Shown: one piece after another, positions 26,430-35,737 of the stretch
Layout of the letters: each line of letters opens with the position of its first letter
Numbering within the stretch: position 1 is the first letter of the stretch
Source: JAUNBN01 sp036645935
GTDB lineage: Bacteria; Bacillota; Clostridia; Oscillospirales; Ruminococcaceae
Length of the DNA stretch: 64,000 nucleotides
Direction of reading: 5' to 3'
Assembly: GCA_036645935.1 (NCBI GenBank)
Contig: JAVXNE010000002.1
Span: 186,001-250,000, forward strand
Notes under the pieces: generated by a model
Database searches by the model: none
What the model saw: the letters and a program-made list of their open reading frames with translations, nothing else
What the model was told of the DNA's origin: nothing
Position numbers and translations under genes: made by a program

Positions 26430-27152
26430 ATGACGACTATTGACGCCAGCAAGCTGTCCTTTCGCGAACTCAATGAAAACCTGCGCCAGTGTTCCGACAG
26501 CGTCGTTCTCGCAAGGCGCTGTCACGGGCAGCGCTACATCGGCTGTGCCCGCCGCGAGGGTTTAATTGAAATTGAGGGAATGCCGGGCAATGCGCTCGGC
26601 GCCTACCTCGATGGGGCTTCAATAACGGTGCACGGTAACGCTCAAGACGCCTGCGGGGACACGATGAACGCGGGGGAGATAACGGTGCACGGCCGTTGCG
26701 GCGACGCTGTGGGGTATTCGATGCGCGGCGGACGCATATTCGTGCGCGACGATGTCGGCTGCCGCGCCGGAGCGCACATGAAAGCATATTTGGAAAAGCA
26801 GCCGGCGCTCATAATAGGAGGGAGAGCCTCCTGTTTTCTCGGCGAATATCAGGCGGGCGGCACGATAATTGTTCTGGGGCTGAACCAGCGCGGGCGCTGC
26901 CCCGTCGACAGCTTTTGCGGGGTCGGGATGCACGGAGGATCGATATATTTGCGCTGCGAGCTTCCTCCTTTGGGACTTCCCGGTCAACTTTCGGTTGATT
27001 GCGCTTCTGAGTGTGATCTTGAGGCCATATCTTCACTACTTGAGGGTTTTCGTGCCCGCTTTTGCCCCGACGAGGATCTGCTGTCTCTGCCATTTTGGAA
27101 GCTTGCTCCGAACAGCTCGAGTCCATATCGCCACATGTACACCCACATCTGA
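26430..27152 (+). CDS. Glutamate synthase GXGXG-domain subunit (GltB3-like)
   Basis: The 240-residue protein is the right-handed beta-helix GXGXG domain found at the C-terminus of classical GltB, here as a separate protein. Repeats such as GNALGAYLDGASITVHGNAQDACG, AGEITVHGRCGDAVGYSMRGG and GGTIIVLGLNQRGRCP show the pattern. It starts 9 bp after the FMN subunit gene, with GAGGTG as ribosome site. In the enzyme this domain packs against the amidotransferase and synthase domains and helps shape the ammonia channel. The operon ends with the hairpin at 27166-27203. Confidence 0.88.
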   Translation: MTTIDASKLSFRELNENLRQCSDSVVLARRCHGQRYIGCARREGLIEIEGMPGNALGAYLDGASITVHGNAQDACGDTMNAGEITVHGRCGDAVGYSMRGGRIFVRDDVGCRAGAHMKAYLEKQPALIIGGRASCFLGEYQAGGTIIVLGLNQRGRCPVDSFCGVGMHGGSIYLRCELPPLGLPGQLSVDCASECDLEAISSLLEGFRARFCPDEDLLSLPFWKLAPNSSSPYRHMYTHI

Positions 27153-27165
27153 AACATTATCAAAA

Positions 27166-27203
27166 AAATCCCGCCACGAGGCACTGCTCATGTGGCGGGA
27201 TTT
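27166..27203 (+). terminator. Terminator of the glutamate synthase genes
   Basis: AAATCCCGCCAC (27166-27177) pairs with GTGGCGGGATTT (27192-27203) over a 14-nt loop, 14 bp after the last stop codon. A T-run is weak on the plus strand. Confidence 0.7.
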
Positions 27204-27515
27204 CAAATGTATGAAATATTGAGGCATTGACAGCAATCATGTTGGTTTAACAGCAGAATGTGCGTGCGGTGTTATGTTTCAATTGCAGAACCGCGCTTGA
27301 ACTGCAATGAAAACAAGATTTCTGTGCCGCCGCAAATAGGAATTCATATTTCAAATTACTTTGCCACGATTTTGAAATCTCGAAGTCTTTATCGCGAAGC
27401 TTGCAAAATCCCTGTGTCACAAAGAACTGAAAATGCCATAAAATCCGCCGAACGACAGCGTTTTTCCGATTGTTGGAAGTCGCCGCAAACAATCGGTTTT
27501 TCGCTCTCTTTGAGC
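27204..27515. other. Gene-free spacer between convergent genes
   Basis: No coding frame with a ribosome site and no RNA gene is seen between the glutamate synthase terminator and the M28 peptidase stop. Confidence 0.5.
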
Positions 27516-29012
27516 TTAATAACTGCCGTCCCAGTCGCCCGATTTGGTGCTGTCGGTTTCACCATCCCTTAGCCTTGCAAGAGAACTTCCAAACTCCAGC
27601 TCATCGTACAGTTCCTCAAAGGTTCTTATCGCAACGCGGGTCGTCACTGTCAGGGATTCGAGATCCAAGCCCTCAAAGGTGTCGTTCTCGGTATGCATGA
27701 CCTCGGGCGCCGCGATATTGAATCGGTTGGTCGCGCGCTCGGCGTCTATCTCGCGCCACGAAATCGTAATGCAGTCAATCCCCTTGCGGTCGAAAGAGCG
27801 AAGATCGTTTTTGTCCCAGTTGATCAAATAATAAAATTCATCACTGGTTTTTTCCCTTTCAAACGCCCTGCGTGACGCAAGTGACACAACGTTTTCGAGA
27901 GGTGCTTCCATCGTGCCGTTTTTATATCCGTCCTCCGTCCGTGCACCAAAGGTTGACACCGTGAAGACCTGGGCGTTCTCGTCGCTCGAATGGGCGGTCA
28001 TGTCGAGATTAATTGCCCCGACAATTCTCCCTCGCTCCTCCTCTGAGAGGGCCGTCAGGTAAGCGGTCGAACCGTATACACCCTGTTCCTCCGCTGAGAA
28101 AAAGCAAAAACGCAACTCATAGTTATGCCGCGAGCGGGCCTCTTTCATAACCCGCGCAATCTCAAGTGTGCTTGCAACACCCGATCCGTTATCGATTGCG
28201 CCCGGTGTTTTTTCAACCGTGTCGTAGTGGCAGGAAATGATGATAATCTCCGGTGCGGGGTCGTTTTCTTCCGCCTTCGACTGTGCGGGAATGATCGCAA
28301 TCACATTTTTTGCGGCGTAATCGAAAACAACCTCTTTTTGAACCTTCTGCCATTCCCATTTATATTTTTTCTTTTTGTTTGTCCCAGAAGTCGAAGATCC
28401 TGTGGAACTACCCGAAGATAATGATCCGGACGTACCGCCTGAACCGGATCCTCCCCCGCTCTGAGATGAGCTGTCGGGTTTTATTTCAACCTTAACCTGT
28501 ACCCACTCCTCGGTATAGGTTTTGATCTGGTATGTAAAATCCTGCACATGCAGTGATCCATCGGCTCCGTTATACCCGTAACTCTCAAGCGTGCTCACTA
28601 AAAAATCACGCGCCTTGAAGTTTCCGTGATCTTCAACAAATCGGCAGCCTATGTCGTTTGCGAGAAGTTTAACTGTGTCTCGCAGATTGGAAGGGCGAAT
28701 GCTTTCAGCGAGGGAAATACGCACGTCGAGCCGCTGCGGCTGCTCTGCCAACAAGCGATCTATCGCTCCTGTCCACCGGGCATCATCCACAATCACCGTC
28801 TCATGCGTGTCCGCATGAAAGTCGATAATTCCGATACCATCTGCCAACGGTATCGCAACAGTGAGTACCACAAAGAGCGCGCACATCCCGCTGATGCATG
28901 CGTTTTTCACGTTGCGTTGCTTCCGTTTAGTCTCACGGCGACTTAACCCGTCTACCTCGAAATCGTCTGTCGAAATCGCTCTCAAATGGCTGCGGACGCT
29001 CCTTTTCGCCAT
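27516..29012 (-). CDS. Membrane-anchored M28-family zinc peptidase
   Basis: The 498-residue protein has a basic N-terminus and one membrane segment (about residues 38-58, NACISGMCALFVVLTVAIPL), so most of it is outside the cell. The M28 metal ligands are visible: SCHYDTVEKTPGAIDNGSGV (His, Asp), FFSAEEQGVYGS (catalytic Glu pair) and INLDMTAHSS. A late His (APEVMHTENDTF) is the last ligand. A Gly/Ser-rich insert of about 35 residues (from SSSQSGGGSGSGG, ending GTNKKKK) interrupts the fold between the N-terminal part and the metal site. Members are aminopeptidases. The predicted promoter lies so close that the leader would be about 12 nt with no Shine-Dalgarno. A TTG at codon 10 after AAAGGAG is an alternative start. 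Confidence 0.85.
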   Translation of the reverse strand: MAKRSVRSHLRAISTDDFEVDGLSRRETKRKQRNVKNACISGMCALFVVLTVAIPLADGIGIIDFHADTHETVIVDDARWTGAIDRLLAEQPQRLDVRISLAESIRPSNLRDTVKLLANDIGCRFVEDHGNFKARDFLVSTLESYGYNGADGSLHVQDFTYQIKTYTEEWVQVKVEIKPDSSSQSGGGSGSGGTSGSLSSGSSTGSSTSGTNKKKKYKWEWQKVQKEVVFDYAAKNVIAIIPAQSKAEENDPAPEIIIISCHYDTVEKTPGAIDNGSGVASTLEIARVMKEARSRHNYELRFCFFSAEEQGVYGSTAYLTALSEEERGRIVGAINLDMTAHSSDENAQVFTVSTFGARTEDGYKNGTMEAPLENVVSLASRRAFEREKTSDEFYYLINWDKNDLRSFDRKGIDCITISWREIDAERATNRFNIAAPEVMHTENDTFEGLDLESLTVTTRVAIRTFEELYDELEFGSSLARLRDGETDSTKSGDWDGSY

Positions 29013-29030
29013 ATTATGACACGTAGCGCA

Positions 29031-29059
29031 ATAATATCATATACTTTTTCTTAATTCAA
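29031..29059 (-). promoter_or_regulatory. Promoter of the M28 peptidase gene
   Basis: On the minus strand TTGAAT (29059-29054), a 17-bp spacer and TATTAT (29036-29031) lie only 18 bp before the predicted ATG. The rest of 29060-29407 holds no gene. Confidence 0.55.
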
Positions 29060-29407
29060 TTCATCCGAGCTGCGGCTTGTGATTTTATTCGATAATGTTC
29101 GCTGTTTTTTGCCGCTTGTCGTTTGACGACATCTCAAGCTACACAGACGAACAAAAATACAAACAACACGATCCTTACGCCGAAAACGCTGAAAAATCAG
29201 TTTTTTTGCACGATACCACACTTTTTTACAGCTGAAATCCTTAAAAAGCTGCCGTCTTCCGATGCGGTATTTGCCGCAAATTCAACCTTTTTTCACATTC
29301 AAGGCTGCGGGAGCTGCATCTGCGGCGCAAACCCGAACGTGAGAAACTCTCGATGTTTGCCACAAGCCCCGTCCCTCGCATGTCACCGACTGCCGCTGTC
29401 TTCGGCG

Positions 29408-29992
29408 TCACTTTCTCGTCATTTTCAAAAAATAAAGTTCCGGGGAATCCTCGAAATCGTCCCGTGAAAACGCATTCTCAAAATAGCGATACTCGTCGAG
29501 CGGGGACAGCAGATCGACACTTAGCGCCGCCACGTCATCACTGCTGTGACGTGAATTTATCACATCGCGTCCCGTGCTGTGGGCTATTAAGACAAATCCG
29601 CCTTTGACCACTATGTCCGCAAGTTTTTGCGCGAGCTCGTGCTTGTGCACGAGGTGGGGATAAGCATTGAATATTATCGCCGCGTCGAGCACGGGCAGAG
29701 AGGCAGACAGCACGTCGTCGCACAGATATTCCGCGCACACATCGGGGTGATCCTTCTCGCACAACCTTATCATCTCTCTTGAAATGTCAATTTCAATTAG
29801 CTTGCGCGGTTTATACTGCAAAAGCTGCTCGATCATAACTCCGCGCCCACAGCCGATATCCGCGATTGTCATCCCCTCTTGCAGTCCCGCCCGACGCAGG
29901 ATTTTCTCTCGAACACCGCGCTCGCATTCCCCGCTCGGCCACGCGGCCGCCGCCGCGTCAAAAAACGCTCTCATCTCCTTGTTATTGTGCAT
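29408..29992 (-). CDS. Class I SAM-dependent methyltransferase
   Basis: Motif I is clear (MTIADIGCGRGVMIEQLL), followed by an acidic motif (LIEIDISREMIRLCEK), DVLSASLPVLDAAIIFNAYPHL and a late VKGGFVLIAHSTG. The product of about 194 residues is a small Rossmann methyltransferase of the ubiquinone/menaquinone type; its substrate is not evident. I use the ATG at 29992. It is close to the purine-rich AAAGAGAAGGA, and a TTG 8 codons earlier is possible. It starts 37 bp after the beta-CASP nuclease gene on the same strand, so they are probably co-transcribed. An RNA-related substrate is possible from that link only. Confidence 0.8.
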   Translation of the reverse strand: MHNNKEMRAFFDAAAAAWPSGECERGVREKILRRAGLQEGMTIADIGCGRGVMIEQLLQYKPRKLIEIDISREMIRLCEKDHPDVCAEYLCDDVLSASLPVLDAAIIFNAYPHLVHKHELAQKLADIVVKGGFVLIAHSTGRDVINSRHSSDDVAALSVDLLSPLDEYRYFENAFSRDDFEDSPELYFLKMTRK

Positions 29993-30029
29993 ATCCTTCT
30001 CTTTCTGCTGCCGCAATTTTGAACTGCGG

Positions 30030-31643
30030 TCATTTTATTCGCTCTCTCCACTGCTCACACAGCGTTTGAATTTGCCTTGCAAACTGTTCCTGCTCATTTG
30101 CACCAAGTCCCTTGATTGTCCGCTCGATGATTGAGTCGAGATCGGTTTTGGCCGTATCGAGCTTAACCGACAGCTTTCTGTCCTTTTCCTGCATGGGTTC
30201 ACCGCGTTTTATTTTTTCTCGGTTGCCCTCGCACACAAGTTTGTCTTCGGAAAGATCCCAGCACTCGCCGTTATAGGGCGCGGTCACAGTCAGCCCTTTT
30301 TCGTCTCTCAGCCGCTTCGCAAAAGTGTCACAAACCGCATCTTCGCCGTGCACAACAAACACCCTTGACGGCTTGTTTTCAAAAGCGCTTATCCAGCGCA
30401 GCAGCCCGTTGTTATCGGCGTGACCGCTGATTGCATTCAGCGCGCGAATATCCGCCTTGACCTTTATTGTCTCCCCGAAGAGTTTGACGGTTTTCGCACC
30501 ATCTATAAGCAGACGGCCAATCGTGCCCGATGTCTGAAACCCGACAAAAAGCACCGTCGACTCCGCGCGCCAGAGGTTGTGTTTGAGATGATGTCGAATT
30601 CGTCCCGCCTCACACATTCCACTCGCCGAAATTATAACCTTGGGCTGATTGTCAAAATTAATCGCCTTTGATTCATCTGTTGAGACCGACAGTTTGAGTC
30701 CCTCAAAAGAGAGTGGGTTCACCCCCGCGTCAATCAGCGCCATCATGTCCTCGTCCACATATCCGCTCGCGTTCGCTTTGAACACATTTGTCGCCTCAAC
30801 GGCAAGAGGACTGTCAACGTAAACACAGTAGCCCTCGTGGCCTTTGATCAAGTTATTCTGTTTGATCTCGCGCAGAAAATAGAGCATTTCCTGTGTGCGC
30901 CCGACCGCAAAAGACGGAATCACGACATTGCCGCCGCGGTCAAATGTCTTTTGCATTATTTCGGTGAGCTGCGCGACATAATCGGGAAACGGGCCGTGAC
31001 TGCGATCGCCGTAGGTCGACTCCATAACAACGAAGTCTCCCGATTCCACATAACTCGGATCTCGCAGAATCGGTTGATTCCTGTTTCCGATATCTCCGGA
31101 AAAGACGAGTTTTTTTGTCTCTCCGCTCTCGTTAACCCACAGCTCGATGACCGCTGAACCGAGCAGGTGTCCAACATCCGTGTAGCGCGCTTTAACGCCG
31201 TCAAAGAGCGCAAGTTCCTCTCCGTAGTGACAGGGACGGAACGCCTTAAGCGCCAACAGGGCATCCTCTGTCGTGTATAGCGGCTCATACGCGGACTCAC
31301 CCGAGCGCCGCGCCTTGCGGCTGCGCCACTCGGCCTCGCTCTCCTGAATGTGGGCGCTGTCCTTGAGCATGATATCGCACAAATCGTTCGTCGCCTCGGT
31401 CGCATAGATCGGAGCCTTACAGCCATTCTTGAAAAGCATCGGTATCTTGCCCGAATGGTCGATATGAGCGTGAGTCAGCAGTATGCAGTCGAGATCGGTC
31501 GGGCTGACGGGAATACTTTGATTCTCATAAATGTCCTTTCCCTGCTCCATACCGCAGTCTATCAAAATATTTTTACCGCAAGCCTCGAGCAAAAAGCAGC
31601 TTCCGGTTACTTCGTGTGCCGCTCCCAAAAAGGTAAGTTTCAT
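30030..31643 (-). CDS. Metallo-beta-lactamase/beta-CASP RNA nuclease-like protein
   Basis: Residues 1-200 are a metallo-beta-lactamase fold (MKLTFLGAAHEVTGSCFLL; HAHIDHSG zinc motif; VGHLLGSAVIEL; FSGDIG). The beta-CASP insertion follows (MESTYGDRSHG, VVIPSFAVGRTQEMLYFL, SASGMCEAGRIRHHLKHNL), then the RMMBL region (ISGHADNNGLLRW, VFVVHGE). This is the layout of YsdC/CPSF-type RNA-processing nucleases. A C-terminal tail of about 70 residues (EKIKRGEPMQEKDRK onward) is an addition. The start at 31643 has GGAGTG 8 nt upstream; an ORF start at 31679 is not supported. The 537-residue protein is encoded before the methyltransferase. Confidence 0.9.
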   Translation of the reverse strand: MKLTFLGAAHEVTGSCFLLEACGKNILIDCGMEQGKDIYENQSIPVSPTDLDCILLTHAHIDHSGKIPMLFKNGCKAPIYATEATNDLCDIMLKDSAHIQESEAEWRSRKARRSGESAYEPLYTTEDALLALKAFRPCHYGEELALFDGVKARYTDVGHLLGSAVIELWVNESGETKKLVFSGDIGNRNQPILRDPSYVESGDFVVMESTYGDRSHGPFPDYVAQLTEIMQKTFDRGGNVVIPSFAVGRTQEMLYFLREIKQNNLIKGHEGYCVYVDSPLAVEATNVFKANASGYVDEDMMALIDAGVNPLSFEGLKLSVSTDESKAINFDNQPKVIISASGMCEAGRIRHHLKHNLWRAESTVLFVGFQTSGTIGRLLIDGAKTVKLFGETIKVKADIRALNAISGHADNNGLLRWISAFENKPSRVFVVHGEDAVCDTFAKRLRDEKGLTVTAPYNGECWDLSEDKLVCEGNREKIKRGEPMQEKDRKLSVKLDTAKTDLDSIIERTIKGLGANEQEQFARQIQTLCEQWRERIK

Positions 31644-31672
31644 CGCTTTCACTCCGATACTTGTAATTTGAC

Positions 31673-31700
31673 TTGACAAAATGAGTGGTCTTGAGATAAT
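31673..31700 (+). promoter_or_regulatory. Promoter of the PepSY lipoprotein gene
   Basis: TTGACA (31673-31678), a 16-bp spacer and GATAAT (31695-31700), about 80 bp before the ATG at 31783 and divergent from the nuclease gene. Confidence 0.55.
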
Positions 31701-31782
31701 TTTAACATAAATTCATCCAATATAATAGGATAATTTTCCACCGCCACGCAACGACACGAGCGCCGACACACACATATCTTAC

Positions 31783-32115
31783 ATGAAACTCAAACACATT
31801 TATCGACATCTTCCCACAATCGCCGCCGTTGCGGTTATTTTGTCCGGATGCTCTCTGTTTTATATCACACGTTCAAAAGCTCTCTCGATTGCGCTTGGAA
31901 ACGAGGGCATTTCCGGAGAAAACTGCGTTTTCGTGCGGTGCGAGATAATTGAGGAAGAGGGCACTGCGTGTTGGAAAATTGCATTTTACAAGGATTCGCT
32001 CGAATACGACTATACCATCGACGCGCGCAGCGGCGACATTCTCGAGAACGATTGGGATATCGACGGCTTCACCCCTCCCACCGAGCGCTCTCCCAACGAG
32101 GGCATTCCGGTCTAA
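31783..32115 (+). CDS. Small PepSY-domain lipoprotein
   Basis: The 110-residue protein has a lipoprotein signal (LPTIAAVAVILSGC, lipobox LSGC) and one PepSY-type domain (SKALSIALGNEGI to EYDYTIDARSGDILENDWD). PepSY domains are extracytoplasmic inhibitors or sensors, often of peptidases. No clear ribosome binding site precedes the ATG, which lowers confidence in the exact start. It lies near the M28 peptidase and may act outside the cell, but a functional link is not shown. Confidence 0.75.
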   Translation: MKLKHIYRHLPTIAAVAVILSGCSLFYITRSKALSIALGNEGISGENCVFVRCEIIEEEGTACWKIAFYKDSLEYDYTIDARSGDILENDWDIDGFTPPTERSPNEGIPV

Positions 32116-32422
32116 TTGCACCTCGGGATTGAAGCCCTGCCTCAACTTGGAATTTAAACCGAGCGTTTCCAAACGCAATGCGCTGACTCAGCACATTTTC
32201 TCACCGTCTTTGTGTTCGCGAAAAACAGAAACCGACATCTCTGCTGAATGCCGTGGGAAGAAGCTGAAGACTCGGCCTGCACACAAAAAAAGAAGCCCGT
32301 GATACAGGATTGAGCAAAGTTCACTGAGCGGGAGTCACAAATCCGCGCTACGACTATTTTTCAGGGGAACCAACCGCTTTGAAAGATACGTGTTAGTGCA
32401 CGGCATTTGATAAATCCGCATA

Positions 32423-32468
32423 AAAAATCCGCCCACATGACTTTTTTAATCCATTGGGGCGGATTTTT
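32423..32468. terminator. Terminator between the PepSY gene and ileS
   Basis: AAAAATCCGCCC (32423-32434) pairs with GGGCGGATTTTT (32457-32468). It suits both strands and should end ileS about 55 bp after its stop. The rest of 32116-32522 has no gene. Confidence 0.7.
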
Positions 32469-32522
32469 GTGTTCTCTGTTTTTTGCAGTGCAACTGCTCA
32501 TAAACGGCGTTTTCGCAAAGCT

Positions 32523-35500
32523 TTAGTCGTTGTCCACTTTCACGCCGAAAGTCGTCATCTCACCGTTGACATCCCATTCCTGTGAGAAGCCTTCAATCGA
32601 ACCGTAACCAAAACCGACAGCGAGCACAACCTTTGCGATGCGCTCTTCGTTTGCGCGCATTATCTTTTCGAGGCGGTCGCTGCCGCTTTGGAAGACACGC
32701 ACCTTGTCGGTCACATTGAATCCGGCCTCTTTGCGCATTGATTGAAGCTTGCTTATCGTCTCGTTCACAAATCCCTCCTCAACAAGCGCGTCGGTCAGCT
32801 CGATGTCAAGCGCAACCGTTATCCGCCCATCGGACAGCGTTTCATAGCCCGCTACCTGAGTGGTTTCAACAAGCAGTTCGTCCAGCGTCATCGAAATTTC
32901 CCCGTCCGGAAGCGCAACGGTGATGCTCCCGCTCGAATCGAGTTCTGCCTTGGCGGCGGCTCCTTCCAGCGCCGATAGCGCCGTGCGGATTTCCCCGACT
33001 CTCTTGCCATATTTAGCGCCGACCACCTTGAGCTGTGGCTTGAATACATAGCTCACAAAGCGAGAGGCGTCCTTTCCGAATTCCAGCTCCTTGACGTTCA
33101 GCTCATCCTCAATTATGTTGAGAAATGTCTCGTCGAGTGCCCGCGACCCCGCGACAAAGAGCGTAGCGAGCGGCTGGCGGGTTTTAATGTTGGCAGCGTT
33201 GCGCGCGGCACGTCCGAGCGTCACGACGGCGAGCACCTCGTCCATGTCGGCCTCAAGCTTTTTGTCGACAAACGCTTCGTTTGCGACGGGATAGTCACAA
33301 AGATGCACGCTCATCGGCGCGCTTTTGTCTATTGAGCAGGCGAGGTTGCGGTAGATCTCCTCGCTCATGAACGGCACCAATGGGGCTGTGAGTTTGGATA
33401 ACGTCAGCAGCGCCGTATAGAGTGTCATATAAGCGGAAATCTTGTCGCTCTCCATTCCCTTTGCCCAAAAGCGCTCGCGGCAGCGCCGCACATACCAGTT
33501 GGAAAGTCCGTCGACAAAATCGAGCAACGCGCGGCTCGATTCGGTTATCTTGTATTCGGCAAGATCCGTATCAACCTCTGTGATGAGCGTGTTGAGCTTG
33601 GAGAGCAGCCAGAGATCGATTGTCGTAAGCTCACATTTCGCAAGATCGTATTCAGTTGCGTTAAAATTGTCAATATTTGCATATAGCACAAAGAACGCAT
33701 AGCTGTTCCAGAGTGTGCTCATGAATTTGCGCTGTCCCTCAAGAACCGTCTTTCCCTGAAACCGGTTCGGAAGCCACGGCGCGGAGTTGTTGTAGAAATA
33801 CCAGCGGATAGCGTCTGCGCCGTATGTCTCGAGCGCGTCAAACGGGTCGACCGCATTTCCCTTGCTCTTGCTCATCTTCTGCCCGTTTTCATCCTGAACA
33901 TGTCCGAGCACTATGCAGTTTTTAAACGGAGCTTCGTTGAATATCAGTGTCGAGATGGCGAGCAGCGAATAGAACCAGCCGCGCGTCTGGTCGACCGCCT
34001 CGCTGATGAAATCTGCCGGGAACTGGCTCTCAAACAGCTCCTTGTTTTCAAATGGATAGTGGTGCTGCGCAAACGGCATCGCCCCGCTGTCGTACCAGCA
34101 GTCGATGACCTCCGGCACACGGTGCATCTCTCCGCCGCATTCGGGGCATTTGAGCGTGACTGCATCGATATACGGGCGGTGCAATTCGATGTCATCGGGG
34201 CAATTGTCCGACATCTCTTTCAATTCTGCAATGCTTCCGATTGCGTGTCTGTGCCCGCAAACACATTCCCAAATGGGCAGAGGCGTGCCCCAATAGCGGT
34301 TGCGCGAAATCGCCCAGTCCTGAACGTTTTCAATCCAGTCTCCGAAACGACCTTTGCCGATGCTGGGCGGTATCCAGTTGATGGTAGCGTTGTTTTTCAC
34401 AAGGTCGTCGCGCACCGCCGTCATCTGGATATACCACGACTCTCGCGCATAATAGAGCAACGGCGTGTCGCAGCGCCAGCAGAACGGGTAACTGTGCTCA
34501 AATTTCGGCGCGGAGAAAAGCAAGCCGCGCTCCTTGAGATTTTTGAACACCTCTTTGTCGGCGTCCTTGCAGAACATGCCGGCCCACGGGGTCTCGTCCG
34601 TCATCGCGCCCTTTTCATCAACGAGCTGCACAAACGGAAGCTTGTAGAGCCGGCCAATTCTCGAGTCCTCCTCGCCGAATGCGGGGGCAATGTGGACGAT
34701 TCCCGTGCCCTCATCCATCGAGACGTAGTTGTCGCACACAACGTAATAGCATTTTTCCTTGGGGTGCACGAAATCGAAGAGAGGCTCATATTCACGAAAC
34801 TCAAGCGAGCGGCCTTCCATCGTCTCAAGAACCTGAACGTCTTCGCCGAGCACCTTCCCAACCAGCGATTCTGCCATATAATAGATTGTGCCGTCGTCGG
34901 CCTTGACACGGCAATATCTCTTTTGCGGATGTACACAGAGCGCGAGGTTCGAGGGCAACGTCCACGGCGTAGTCGTCCACGCGAGAAAATAGGCGTCCTC
35001 GCCCTTTGCTTTGAATTTTGCAACTGCAGAACGCTCTTTAACGTCTTTGTAGCCCTGCGCCACCTCGTGAGAAGAGAGCGGTGTCCCGCAGCGCGGGCAA
35101 TAAGGAACCGTCTTGAAGCCCTTGTACAGCAAGCCGCGTTCCCACACCTTTTTGAGAGACCACCAGACCGATTCAATATAATTGTTGTGGTACGTCACAT
35201 ACGGGTTTTCCATGTCGGCCCAAAACCCGACAGTCTGCGAGAATTCCTCCCACATACCCTTGTAGGTCCAAACGCTCTCCTTGCATTTTTCGATAAAAGG
35301 CGCGAGGCCGTATTTTTCAATCTGCTCTTTGCCATTTATTCCGAGGCTCTTTTCCACTTCAATTTCAACGGGGAGCCCATGGGTGTCCCAGCCCGCCTTG
35401 CGCGGGACATAGCTCCCTTTCATTGCGTGATAACGCGGTATCATATCCTTGATGACACGGGTTAGCACGTGGCCGATATGCGGCTTTCCGTTGGCTGTCG

Positions 35501-35645
35501 GAGGGCCGTCATAAAAGACGTAAGGACGGCTTTTGTCGCGTCCCTCGTTGCTTTTTTCAAATATCTCGTTGTCCCGCCAGAACTTTTCCGTCACCCGTTC
35601 CCTGTCTCTGAAATTGAGATTTGTGTCTACCGCTTTGTAAAGCAT
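32523..35645 (-). CDS. ileS: Isoleucyl-tRNA synthetase
   Basis: The 1040-residue enzyme has the class I HIGH motif (GKPHIGH, residues about 53-59) and the KMSKS loop (GQKMSKSKGNAVDPFD, near 590). It also has the large CP1 editing domain (SYPFCWRCDTPLLYYARESWY) and a C-terminal anticodon-binding region. It charges tRNA-Ile in the cytosol. I start at 35645 (MLYKAVDTNLNFRDRE). The longer ORF to 35906 runs through the T-box leader and is not coding. AGGCGG upstream is a moderate ribosome site. A T-box leader and promoter lie upstream, so expression should rise when isoleucine tRNA is uncharged. Confidence 0.96.
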   Translation of the reverse strand: MLYKAVDTNLNFRDRERVTEKFWRDNEIFEKSNEGRDKSRPYVFYDGPPTANGKPHIGHVLTRVIKDMIPRYHAMKGSYVPRKAGWDTHGLPVEIEVEKSLGINGKEQIEKYGLAPFIEKCKESVWTYKGMWEEFSQTVGFWADMENPYVTYHNNYIESVWWSLKKVWERGLLYKGFKTVPYCPRCGTPLSSHEVAQGYKDVKERSAVAKFKAKGEDAYFLAWTTTPWTLPSNLALCVHPQKRYCRVKADDGTIYYMAESLVGKVLGEDVQVLETMEGRSLEFREYEPLFDFVHPKEKCYYVVCDNYVSMDEGTGIVHIAPAFGEEDSRIGRLYKLPFVQLVDEKGAMTDETPWAGMFCKDADKEVFKNLKERGLLFSAPKFEHSYPFCWRCDTPLLYYARESWYIQMTAVRDDLVKNNATINWIPPSIGKGRFGDWIENVQDWAISRNRYWGTPLPIWECVCGHRHAIGSIAELKEMSDNCPDDIELHRPYIDAVTLKCPECGGEMHRVPEVIDCWYDSGAMPFAQHHYPFENKELFESQFPADFISEAVDQTRGWFYSLLAISTLIFNEAPFKNCIVLGHVQDENGQKMSKSKGNAVDPFDALETYGADAIRWYFYNNSAPWLPNRFQGKTVLEGQRKFMSTLWNSYAFFVLYANIDNFNATEYDLAKCELTTIDLWLLSKLNTLITEVDTDLAEYKITESSRALLDFVDGLSNWYVRRCRERFWAKGMESDKISAYMTLYTALLTLSKLTAPLVPFMSEEIYRNLACSIDKSAPMSVHLCDYPVANEAFVDKKLEADMDEVLAVVTLGRAARNAANIKTRQPLATLFVAGSRALDETFLNIIEDELNVKELEFGKDASRFVSYVFKPQLKVVGAKYGKRVGEIRTALSALEGAAAKAELDSSGSITVALPDGEISMTLDELLVETTQVAGYETLSDGRITVALDIELTDALVEEGFVNETISKLQSMRKEAGFNVTDKVRVFQSGSDRLEKIMRANEERIAKVVLAVGFGYGSIEGFSQEWDVNGEMTTFGVKVDND

Positions 35646-35737
35646 CTGTATACCGCCTATTTTCATTATTATCAGTTCTTTTGCGTTTTCTGATTCTCTG
35701 CTCGGGAAATAATAAACAGCCTCTCTCCAATCCCCGA

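Noticed and set aside
33900..35465. A 521-codon open frame antisense to ileS
   Set aside because: It mirrors ileS codon structure and its translation matches no protein pattern; it is a shadow frame.
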